Source: Firmicutes bacterium UBA995 (GTDB lineage: Bacteria; Bacillota; Sulfobacillia; UBA995). Taken from it: 23,112 nucleotides of DNA. Of this stretch, positions 1 through 6,265 are shown one piece after another (position 1 is the first letter of the stretch; each line of letters begins with the position of its first letter). The translations under genes and the position numbers were made by a program. The notes beneath the pieces are model-generated. The model worked only from the letters and a program-made list of their open reading frames with translations. It was not told where the DNA came from and ran no database searches. The stretch is taken from NCBI GenBank assembly GCA_002291985.1, contig DBBB01000120.1:1-23112 (forward strand). Direction: 5' to 3'.

Positions 1-1
1 C

Positions 2-637
2 CGCTGCTTCCTGTTCGATGCGCAGGGCCGTTTCATCGAAGGCTATTATCTGGTGGGCTTGCTGGCAGAGATGATGTTGGACAAGTACCCGGGAGCGAAG
101 ATCATTCACGACCCGCGCCTGACCTGGAACACCCTCCAGCAGGTGCGGGCCGCGGGCGGTGTTCCCATCCAGTGCAAGGCCGGCCATGCTTTCGTGAAGG
201 AACGCATGCGGCTCGAGGATGCCGTCTACGGCGGCGAAATGAGCGCACACCACTACTTCCGTGACTTCGCCTACTGCGATAGCGGCATGATCCCCTGGCT
301 GCTCGTCGCCGAACTCATGAGTCGGACCCGCCGCCCCTTGGCCGGCCTCGTCGACGAACGGATGGCCGCCTTCCCGTGCAGCGGCGAGATCAACTATCGG
401 GTCGCGGCAGCGGAGCCGGTCATCGAGCAGGTGCTGGCTCATTACCGGCCGCTCAATCCCCGCATAGACTTCACCGACGGTATCAGTCTCGAGTTCCCCA
501 CTTGGCGGTTCAACCTGCGGGCTTCCAACACCGAGCCGCTGCTGCGCCTCAACGTGGAGGCGCGGGCGGATAACACTGTTGTGGCGCGCCGCGTAGCCGA
601 ACTCGAGCACCTGATCGGGAGGCTATCTCCCACCTGA
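2..637 (+). CDS. Phosphomannomutase/phosphoglucomutase, C-terminal part (5' end outside window)
   Basis: The reading frame is open from the first full codon of the window to TGA at 635-637, giving 211 residues of the C-terminal half of an alpha-D-phosphohexomutase. These enzymes interconvert hexose 6-phosphate and hexose 1-phosphate in the cytoplasm for cell-envelope sugar nucleotides. Visible family motifs are FLFDAQGRFIEGYY (end of the metal-binding domain 2), the domain-3 sugar-binding loop GGEMSAHHYFRD, and the C-terminal phosphate-binding loop RASNTEPLLRLNVEAR. The catalytic phosphoserine and most of the Mg-binding loop lie upstream of the window. The GEMSAHHYF loop fits the bacterial PMM/PGM (ManB/AlgC) subfamily; whether mannose or glucose is preferred cannot be told. 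The first in-window start-like codon (GTG 53) is internal to conserved sequence and is not the start. Confidence 0.93.
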   Translation, partial: RCFLFDAQGRFIEGYYLVGLLAEMMLDKYPGAKIIHDPRLTWNTLQQVRAAGGVPIQCKAGHAFVKERMRLEDAVYGGEMSAHHYFRDFAYCDSGMIPWLLVAELMSRTRRPLAGLVDERMAAFPCSGEINYRVAAAEPVIEQVLAHYRPLNPRIDFTDGISLEFPTWRFNLRASNTEPLLRLNVEARADNTVVARRVAELEHLIGRLSPT

Positions 638-639
638 TC

Positions 640-675
640 GGGCGCCACCCCCGCCCGGCCGATTTGATGGCGCCC
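640..675 (+). terminator. Possible hairpin after the phosphohexomutase gene
   Basis: A perfect 8-bp inverted repeat, GGGCGCCA (640-647) and TGGCGCCC (668-675), begins 2 bases after the phosphohexomutase stop codon with a 20-base loop. There is no T-tract after it, so it is either a weak or factor-assisted terminator or part of a structured leuS leader. The inverted repeat is visible; the function is inferred. Confidence 0.35.
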
Positions 676-732
676 AGTGCCGTCCACATCACGTCCGGCG
701 GCCGTCCGGCGCCGTCCTTGTCATCTATTCTG

Positions 733-779
733 GAAGGTGGTAACATCAAGACAACCTTTGGCCAGGCGATGGCTTTTTT
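733..779 (+). promoter_or_regulatory. Possible degenerate T-box-like element and short terminator in the leuS leader
   Basis: About 90-130 bases before leuS, GAAGG (733-737) can pair with CCTTT (755-759), and between them lies TGGTAAC (738-744), resembling the 7-base T-box bulge TGGNACC whose TGGN pairs with the NCCA end of uncharged tRNA. TGGT would fit the A discriminator of tRNA-Leu. A short hairpin GCCA-GGCGA-TGGC (761-773) followed by six T (774-779) resembles an intrinsic terminator. Against it, no second antiterminator helix and no Stem I with a specifier loop can be recognised, and only about 95 bases separate it from the upstream stop. Treat as a weak candidate. Confidence 0.25.
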
Positions 780-865
780 GGCGGTCCCGCGGGACCGATG
801 CGAAGTCCTGCGCGGGCTGCCCGCAGCCTGGCAGGCAGGGTCAGGCCCCGGGGAGGCATGAGGTC

Positions 866-3364
866 TTGGACGAGCGGTACAATTTCGCGCAAGCCGAATC
901 GCGATGGCAGAAGTGGTGGGCGGACAGCCGGCTGTACGAAACGGAGCCGGATGGCGCACGCCCCAAGTACTACCTCCTAGAGATGTACCCGTACCCTTCG
1001 GGCCAGTTGCACATGGGTCACGTCCGGAACTACATCATCGGCGATGTGCTGGCCAGATACCAGGCCATGAACGGCTACAACGTGATCCACCCCATGGGAT
1101 ACGATGCCTTCGGGCTGCCGGCCGAGAATGCGGCGATAAAGGAGGGCATTCACCCGGCGGCCTGGACATATGAGAACATCCGTATCATCAGGCGCCAGCT
1201 CAAGATGCTGGGGATCAGCTACGACTGGCGGCGGGAGGTGGCAAGCTGCCATCCGGGCTACTACCGCTGGACCCAGTGGCTGTTCCTGCTCATGCATCGC
1301 CGGGGATTGGCCTATCGCAAGCATGCCGCCGTGAACTGGTGCCCGGGCTGTGCGACCGTCCTGGCGAACGAGCAGGTAAGCGGCGACGGCACTTGTTGGC
1401 GGTGCGACTCGCCGGTGGGCAAGAAGGAATTGGAGCAATGGTTCTTCCGCATAACCGAGTATGCCGACCGATTGCTGGCAGACCTCGACGGCCTGGCACA
1501 CTGGCCGGAACGAGTCCGCACCATGCAGCGCAACTGGATCGGCCGCAGTGAGGGAGTGGAGATCGATTTTCCCGTCTCGGGCCTGGATGCCGTCCTTGGC
1601 GTGTTCACCACCCGGCAGGATACCGTCTACGGGGTGACTTTCGTGGCCATGGCCCCGGAGCACCCCCTGCTGCCGAAGCTGCTGGAGGGGAATCCCCGGG
1701 CTGCCGAGGTTCGCGAATACGTCGCGCAGGCCCGGGGAATGTCGGAGATCGACCGCACGTCCGGGGTTCGGGAGAAGACCGGGTTGTTCACCGGCCATCA
1801 TTGCCGCAATCCCCTGTCCGGAGAGGCCGTACCGATCTGGGTGGCAGACTACGTGCTGATGGACTACGGTTCCGGGGCGGTGATGGGAGTTCCCGCCCAC
1901 GATCAGCGAGACTTCGAGTTCGTGAAGAAGTACGATCTGCCCTTGCGGGTGGTGATCCACCCCCTGGACGGTCCCGGCCCTCACGAGGCCGACCTGACGG
2001 CGGCTGACCCGCGCTATGGGCGGATGGTCAACTCCGGGCCGTTTGACGGCTTGTGCCTGGACGAGGCGCTGGCTCAAGTAGCCGACCACATTGAAGGAAG
2101 AGGTCTTGGGCGTCGTATCGTCCACTATCGGCTGAGGGACTGGCTGATCTCCCGCCAGAGGTACTGGGGAGCACCCATCCCCATGGTCTACTGCGACGCC
2201 TGCGGGGCCGTCCCCGTGCCCGAGGAAGATCTGCCGGTGCTGCTGCCGGACACCGTGGACTTCCGGCCGCGAGGAGCATCGCCCCTGGGCACGAGTCCCG
2301 AATTCCTCGCCGCCCAGTGCCCCCGGTGCGGCGGGGGCGCACGCCGGGAGACGGACACCATGGACACATTCGTGTGTTCCTCCTGGTACTATTTGCGCTA
2401 TCTATCGCCGCGCTTTGAGGGCGGCGCCTTCCGGCCTGTGGATGCCGCCTACTGGATGCCGGTGGACCAGTACGTGGGCGGGGTAGAGCACGCGGTGCTG
2501 CATCTCCTTTACTCGCGCTTCTTCATGAAAGTGCTGTGCGATGAAGGACTGGTGAAGCAGGGCGAGCCGTTCGTGCGGTTACTCACCCAGGGCATGGTGC
2601 TCAAGGACGGGGCGGCCATGTCCAAGTCCCGGGGCACCAGCGTCGTCCCCGATCCGATGGTCGCCGCCTACGGGGCGGACGCGGTCCGGCTCAACACGCT
2701 ATTCGCCGGCCCTCCCGACAAGGACTTCGAGTGGACCGATCAGGGAATGGAAGGCGCGGCCCGTTTCGTGGGAAGGGTATGGCGGCTGGTGAGACTCTGG
2801 AAGGGGCGGGCTGCGCTCCCCTCAGCCCCTATGGGAGCCCCTATGGGCGGGGAGGAACGGCGGCTCCGCCGGGCGCTCCACAGCTCACTTCAACGCATGA
2901 CCGCGGACGTGGGCGAGCGGCAGAACCTCAACACGGCGCTGGCCGCCGCCATGGAGATGGTGAACGCCGCATACGCTTACGGCGAGACGGTGACTCTCTC
3001 TCAGCAGCACGCCGGCCTGGTGGCGGAGTTCCTGGATGTCCTGGTACGGGCGATCGCCCCCTTCTTGCCTCACCTGGCCGAAGAGTTGTGGCAGGTGGAA
3101 CTCGGACGTGACGGCAGCGTGCACCGCCAACCCTGGCCTGCCTTCGACCCGGAGGCGGTGAAGGCCGACGAGATCACCCTTGCCGTTCAGGTAAACGGGA
3201 AGGTGAGGGATCGCCTGACAGTGTCGGCGAGCCTGGCAGACCAGGCGATACTGAGGCAGCAGGCACTGGGACTCGACCGCATCCATCGGGCTGTTGCCGG
3301 CAGGACGGTCCGTCGGATGATCGTGGTGCCGGGCCGGCTGGTCAACTTCGTGGTTGACGAGTGA
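866..3364 (+). CDS. leuS: Leucyl-tRNA synthetase
   Basis: This 832-residue class I aminoacyl-tRNA synthetase charges tRNA-Leu with leucine in the cytoplasm. The TTG start at 866 is chosen because GGGGAGG (850-856) lies 9 bases upstream and the protein then begins MDERYNF, as LeuRS proteins do. Visible parts: the HIGH motif as HMGH (about residue 49); a zinc module with CPGC and CWRC (about 158-182); the CP1 editing domain with TTRQDTVYG (about 248) and VPAHDQRDFEF (about 340); a second Cys pair set CDACG/CPRCG; DWLISRQRYWGAP; SSWYYLRY; DQYVGGVEHAVLHLLYSRFF; the KMSKS loop as AMSKS (about 584); and a C-terminal anticodon-binding domain. Oddities are the AMSKS variant and a 12-bp in-frame tandem duplication (2824-2847) in the linker before the anticodon-binding domain. 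The family is certain. Confidence 0.98.
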   Translation: MDERYNFAQAESRWQKWWADSRLYETEPDGARPKYYLLEMYPYPSGQLHMGHVRNYIIGDVLARYQAMNGYNVIHPMGYDAFGLPAENAAIKEGIHPAAWTYENIRIIRRQLKMLGISYDWRREVASCHPGYYRWTQWLFLLMHRRGLAYRKHAAVNWCPGCATVLANEQVSGDGTCWRCDSPVGKKELEQWFFRITEYADRLLADLDGLAHWPERVRTMQRNWIGRSEGVEIDFPVSGLDAVLGVFTTRQDTVYGVTFVAMAPEHPLLPKLLEGNPRAAEVREYVAQARGMSEIDRTSGVREKTGLFTGHHCRNPLSGEAVPIWVADYVLMDYGSGAVMGVPAHDQRDFEFVKKYDLPLRVVIHPLDGPGPHEADLTAADPRYGRMVNSGPFDGLCLDEALAQVADHIEGRGLGRRIVHYRLRDWLISRQRYWGAPIPMVYCDACGAVPVPEEDLPVLLPDTVDFRPRGASPLGTSPEFLAAQCPRCGGGARRETDTMDTFVCSSWYYLRYLSPRFEGGAFRPVDAAYWMPVDQYVGGVEHAVLHLLYSRFFMKVLCDEGLVKQGEPFVRLLTQGMVLKDGAAMSKSRGTSVVPDPMVAAYGADAVRLNTLFAGPPDKDFEWTDQGMEGAARFVGRVWRLVRLWKGRAALPSAPMGAPMGGEERRLRRALHSSLQRMTADVGERQNLNTALAAAMEMVNAAYAYGETVTLSQQHAGLVAEFLDVLVRAIAPFLPHLAEELWQVELGRDGSVHRQPWPAFDPEAVKADEITLAVQVNGKVRDRLTVSASLADQAILRQQALGLDRIHRAVAGRTVRRMIVVPGRLVNFVVDE
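2824..2847 (+). repeat. 12-bp perfect tandem duplication inside leuS
   Basis: The unit agcccctatggg occurs twice head to tail (2824-2835 and 2836-2847), encoding a doubled A-P-M-G tetrapeptide in the linker between the catalytic core and the anticodon-binding domain. The reading frame is kept. It looks like a recent slippage duplication tolerated in a loop. Confidence 0.9.
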
Positions 3365-3475
3365 CCATTACCCGTCCGAACCCGCGAAACCTGGCGGGGA
3401 ATGGCGGAAACCCGATCTTCCGTCCCGCAGGATCCCGGCCGGGGATGCACCGAAGTATACCCCGGAGGTGTCGGG

Positions 3476-4102
3476 GTGCGGGTGTCCGCGTCCGAACGCT
3501 TGGCGGCCACGGTCCTGACGATACTCCTGTTCCTCGCGTGCGCTGCCTGGTGGGTGCGCCAGGAACGAGTGTCGCTGGCCACCGCCCGGTGGGAACAAGA
3601 GCGAGAGCGCATTCTCGCCGAGTTGCCATCCTCTGATCGGCCCGTCGAGCCTGTGCCCGTTGAGTTGCCACCGGCCCTGGCAGTGCACGTGGCGGGGGCG
3701 GTGCATGCGCCGGGCGTGTACGAACTCTCCGAGGGCTCTCGGGTGGCCGATGCGCTGATGGCTGCGGGAGGCGCGACGGCGGCGGGCGTCCCCCACGCAC
3801 TGAATCTGGCGGCCAGGCTCATCGATGGCGAGCGCATCTGGGTGCCGACTCGCCAGGAACTGGCGGCAGGCGGATCGGGCCAGGCCGTCGTTTCCAGGCA
3901 GGGGGACGGCAAGGTCGACCTGAATGCCGCCGGGCGCGAGCGTCTGGAGACTCTTCCCGGAATCGGCCAGGTGAAAGCGCAGGCGATAATCGCCTACCGT
4001 GAGCAGCACGGCAAGTTCACCAGCGTGGACGAACTCCTCAACGTCCCCGGGATCGGGCCTGCTACCCTCGCGCGCCTTCGCGACCTGGTCATCGTACGCT
4101 GA
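3476..4102 (+). CDS. comEA: Competence protein ComEA, membrane-anchored helix-hairpin-helix DNA receptor
   Basis: ComEA binds incoming double-stranded DNA on the outer face of the membrane during natural transformation and hands it to the ComEC channel. The GTG start at 3476 is preferred because GGAGG (3464-3468) lies 7 bases upstream and gives a short N-tail followed by a membrane anchor (about residues 7-26). An alternative ATG at 3401 would add 25 residues. After a charged stretch comes an SLBB domain (about 70-130: VHVAGAVHAPGVYELSEGSR ... GERIWVPTRQE) and two helix-hairpin-helix motifs at the C-terminus (VDLNAAGRERLETLPGIGQV, then LLNVPGIGPATLARLR). At 208 residues the length is normal for Bacillota ComEA. 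It starts 112 bases after leuS; comEB is absent and comEC lies 7.5 kb downstream. Confidence 0.93.
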   Translation: MRVSASERLAATVLTILLFLACAAWWVRQERVSLATARWEQERERILAELPSSDRPVEPVPVELPPALAVHVAGAVHAPGVYELSEGSRVADALMAAGGATAAGVPHALNLAARLIDGERIWVPTRQELAAGGSGQAVVSRQGDGKVDLNAAGRERLETLPGIGQVKAQAIIAYREQHGKFTSVDELLNVPGIGPATLARLRDLVIVR

Positions 4103-4151
4103 TAGTCCGCAGGAAGGGTCCGCTCTCCCCGAGAATGAGGTCAAACGCAAA

Positions 4152-4169
4152 CGTGTCGGGGATGACACG
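4152..4169 (+). other. Small hairpin upstream of plsY
   Basis: CGTGTC (4152-4157) and GACACG (4164-4169) form a perfect 6-bp inverted repeat with a 6-base loop, 12 bases before the plsY ribosome binding site. No T-tract follows. It may be a transcript processing or regulatory hairpin, or chance. Confidence 0.3.
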
Positions 4170-4193
4170 CCCGTAATCCGGGAGGACTGCCAT

Positions 4194-4835
4194 TTGCTGA
4201 GTGCACTCGTGGTGGGAGTCTCTTACCTGATCGGCTCCATTCCGTCCGGTTACCTCGTGACCAGGATGCTGGCCGGTAAAGACCTCCGGCGCTCGGGCAC
4301 GGGTAATCTGGGTGGCCTGAATGCCGCCCGCGTGGGCGGGGTGCGCGCCGGGCTGATTACTGCCGGCCTGGATATCGGCAAGGGTGCCCTGGCAGTGTAT
4401 CTCGCGCGACTTGCGGCGCCCGATTCCTGGGTGCCCCTGCTCGCCGCCCTGGCGGTGGTCATCGGCCACAACTGGATGCTGTTTCTCGGCGCCAGGGGCG
4501 GGGGCAAGGGGCTGGCAACTTCGACCGGCGCCATGCTCTTGCTTCTTCCCGTCACCATCCCCGTCGCCGCAGGCCTGATGGGCGTGTTCGCCCTGATTCT
4601 ACGCAGCGTCTATATGGGTGTGGTGGTGGCGTTCCTCATCATGCCGATCGCCGCGTACCTGCTGGGCGGTCATCTTGCCTGGGGGCTGTTCGGTACAGCT
4701 CTGTCCGCCGCCATCATAGCCAAGCACGCCGGGAACATCCAGGACTACCTGGAGGAGATCCGGCAAGCCCGGCGGGGCCGACCACTACCGCGAGGACTCC
4801 GGTGGCCAACCGGATTTCCGCGGGGCGGTCGCTGA
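4194..4835 (+). CDS. plsY: Acyl-phosphate:glycerol-3-phosphate acyltransferase PlsY (divergent)
   Basis: PlsY is an integral membrane enzyme that moves the acyl group from acyl-phosphate to glycerol 3-phosphate, the first step of membrane phospholipid synthesis. The TTG start at 4194 has GGAGG (4181-4185) 8 bases upstream and gives 213 residues, the normal size. Family landmarks: IGSIPSGYL in the first helix; SGTGNLGGLNAARVGG replacing the usual GSGNIGATNxxRxxG; DIGKGALA; GHNW; GARGGGKGLAT for the usual KGGKGVAT; and the terminal H-x-x-N motif KHAGNIQDYL. About five to six hydrophobic helices are visible. The G-x-G-N loop is less conserved than usual, so the protein is a divergent PlsY. Its last 122 bp overlap the 3' end of thiN on the other strand. 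Confidence 0.88.
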   Translation: MLSALVVGVSYLIGSIPSGYLVTRMLAGKDLRRSGTGNLGGLNAARVGGVRAGLITAGLDIGKGALAVYLARLAAPDSWVPLLAALAVVIGHNWMLFLGARGGGKGLATSTGAMLLLLPVTIPVAAGLMGVFALILRSVYMGVVVAFLIMPIAAYLLGGHLAWGLFGTALSAAIIAKHAGNIQDYLEEIRQARRGRPLPRGLRWPTGFPRGGR

Positions 4836-5433
4836 ACTCGTTGGCTATGCCCCGGGAATCGCCCAGGCGCAGGCTGACTCCCTCGAGTTCCCAGCGCATC
4901 CCCTTGATGACAACACCACCTGCTTCCTCGGTCAGGGGGATCAGCGACAGGTAGTGGCCGGGCCGGGGGTCGAGCTTGAGGTTGCCGGGTCCCGCGACCA
5001 GCCATAGCTGCTCCTCGGGACCCAGGTACTCGACTCGCCATCCTTGCCGGGCCAGGGGGACACCGGCGTATACGGCGGCGAGGCTGTGGTCCAGCCGGGG
5101 CCCGGCCAGGGCGCCCAGAAAGATCAGGCGCCCGGTTGGCCTCGCGGCTACCTCGTCCAGCGCCACCTGCAGGTCGGTCTGGTCCTTGTCCCGGGGTAGT
5201 TTCAGCAGGGGTATCCCCGATGCCTCGAGCCGGCGGCCGGCCGCCGGCTCGAGGGAGTCGAGGTCTCCGACCACCAGGTCAGGCTCTATGCCCAGGGCGA
5301 GGCAGTGCGCGTAGCCGCCGTCCGCTGCCACGACAAAGGCGTTCGACCAGTGCTCCCGCGTGAGCCGCTGCTCGAGGTTCGCCGGGTCGCCCAGCGGCCC
5401 GGCCGCTATCACGATAGTGACGGGATCAGGCAA
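4714..5433 (-). CDS. thiN: Thiamine pyrophosphokinase
   Basis: The enzyme transfers pyrophosphate from ATP to thiamine, giving thiamine pyrophosphate in one step. The 239-residue protein shows the family motifs AADGG near the N-terminus, VVGDLDSL (metal/ATP site), the substrate motif DKDQTDLQVAL, GALAGPRLDHSLA, and a C-terminal beta barrel with KGMRWELEG and GIANEFS. The start is TTG (5433), inside the end of thiT (stop at 5426-5428), an 8-base overlap that implies translational coupling. The family is usually around 210-220 residues; here the conserved part ends near residue 218 and a Gly/Pro/Ser-rich tail of about 20 residues runs antisense through the end of plsY. Confidence 0.95.
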   Translation of the reverse strand: MPDPVTIVIAAGPLGDPANLEQRLTREHWSNAFVVAADGGYAHCLALGIEPDLVVGDLDSLEPAAGRRLEASGIPLLKLPRDKDQTDLQVALDEVAARPTGRLIFLGALAGPRLDHSLAAVYAGVPLARQGWRVEYLGPEEQLWLVAGPGNLKLDPRPGHYLSLIPLTEEAGGVVIKGMRWELEGVSLRLGDSRGIANEFSDRPAEIRLATGVLAVVVGPAGLAGSPPGSPGCSRRAWL

Positions 5434-5956
5434 CCCGGACCACTTTCGGCCTCAGCGCCCGGGCGATCAGGGCGACGAGGATGGCGCTGACCGCCAGCTC
5501 CGGCAGAAGGTAGCTGCCGTTGTATATGGCGGAGTATAGCATCGGATGCTGATCGCCCGCGTAAGCGGCGAAGAAGATGACTCCCGACAGCCAGTGACTC
5601 AGAAACCTTCCCGCCATGGCGGTCATCACGCCCAGCGCCGGGCGGGCGGGGAAGAGACCTGACAACCCCAGCAGCCCGAAGGCGAGGGGATAGTCCAGTA
5701 CCACCTGGGCAGGATGCAGGATGAACGGCTCCACCCATAGCTGGACCAGTCCATAAGCGGCACCGGCCAGGACTCCCGGTCCTGGCCCCCAGCGAACGGC
5801 GAACAGCAATATGGGCACCATGCTCGCGGCAGTAACCGATCCTCCCTGGGGCAGGGTGAAGACCTTGATGAGGGACAAGACCGTGGCCAGCGCGATGAGC
5901 ATCCCGGCTTCTGCCACAGCTTTCAGGGGCAAACGCTGACGGACAAACCCAACCAC
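5426..5956 (-). CDS. thiT: Energy-coupling factor thiamine transporter, S component ThiT
   Basis: ThiT is the membrane substrate-binding subunit of an ECF transporter that imports thiamine with the shared EcfT/EcfA module (encoded elsewhere). The 176-residue protein has about six hydrophobic helices and the ThiT signatures TLPQGGSVTAASMVPIL, RWGPGPGVLAGAAYGLVQL, HPAQVVLDYPLAFGLLG, GRFLSHWLSGVIFFAAYAG and YNGSYLLPE, which include the thiamine-binding Trp, His, Tyr and Asn region. The GTG start at 5956 is chosen because GGAGGG (complement of 5964-5969) lies 7 bases upstream; the ATG at 5977 has no ribosome binding site and would translate through that site. It leads the thiT-thiN operon and lies directly behind a TPP riboswitch. 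Confidence 0.93.
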   Translation of the reverse strand: MVGFVRQRLPLKAVAEAGMLIALATVLSLIKVFTLPQGGSVTAASMVPILLFAVRWGPGPGVLAGAAYGLVQLWVEPFILHPAQVVLDYPLAFGLLGLSGLFPARPALGVMTAMAGRFLSHWLSGVIFFAAYAGDQHPMLYSAIYNGSYLLPELAVSAILVALIARALRPKVVRVA

Positions 5957-6010
5957 AAGCGGACCCTCCTCGACCATGGGGCCGCCCGGGCGATGACGCC
6001 TCCAGGGCCA

Positions 6011-6097
6011 CTTCCCTACGCTGGCATTACCCAGTTCAGGTACCAGGGTCGGCGGCGATAAGCCGCCTTCTCAGCCCCCAAGGGCTCCCCTAGCGGT
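6011..6097 (-). ncRNA. TPP riboswitch (THI element) controlling thiT-thiN
   Basis: Read on the minus strand, the leader contains the conserved THI core: CTAGGGGAGC, then GGCTGAGA closing the P2 arm (AGCCC/GGGCT), a P3 stem GGCGGC-TTATC-GCCGCC, then ACCC...ACCTGAACTGGGTAATGCC and AGCGTAGGGA. These match the aptamer class that binds thiamine pyrophosphate. No intrinsic terminator with a T-tract is visible between it and thiT, and the thiT ribosome binding site is about 45 bases downstream, so control of translation initiation is the likelier mode. A palindrome CGCCCGGGCG (5983-5992) lies between aptamer and gene and could be part of the expression platform. The aptamer is seen directly; the mechanism is inferred. 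Confidence 0.96.
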
Positions 6098-6265
6098 CCC
6101 CGGTCATCAGTTTAACATATGTTTTCGACGGCTGGACCTGCCTTCCCTTCCTTGTGCGACGGCGGGCGGGAGGAATTCGCCCCGGCTGCTGGTGAATGGT
6201 AAATAAGATGAGCACGCGGCCGGCGGCGCACCGAAGCTCCGGCCCCGAAGGAGCGGACCCTTGCC
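6098..6265. other. Divergent intergenic region between the thiT leader and the DUF401 gene
   Basis: Upstream of the riboswitch the minus strand carries an AT-rich patch (CATATGTTAAAC, complement of about 6110-6121) that probably includes the -10 region for thiT-thiN, but no convincing -35 is visible. On the plus strand GGTAAATAAGAT (6198-6209) is a possible -10 region for the membrane gene, again without a clear -35. No other gene is seen here. Confidence 0.4.

Noticed and set aside
783..796. Palindrome GGTCCCGCGGGACC in the leuS leader, considered as an operator or terminator
   Set aside because: No T-tract, no second copy and no known consensus; one of several G+C palindromes in this leader.
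977..2125. Long open frame (382 codons) antisense to leuS
   Set aside because: It mirrors the leuS codons in very G+C-rich DNA, shows no family motifs and has no ribosome binding site; leuS is certain.
3401..3475. Upstream ATG as the comEA start
   Set aside because: The GTG at 3476 has a much better spaced GGAGG and gives the typical short tail before the membrane anchor; the ATG remains possible.
5957..5977. ATG at 5977 as the thiT start
   Set aside because: It has no ribosome binding site and would place the strong GGAGGG inside the gene; GTG 5956 fits better.
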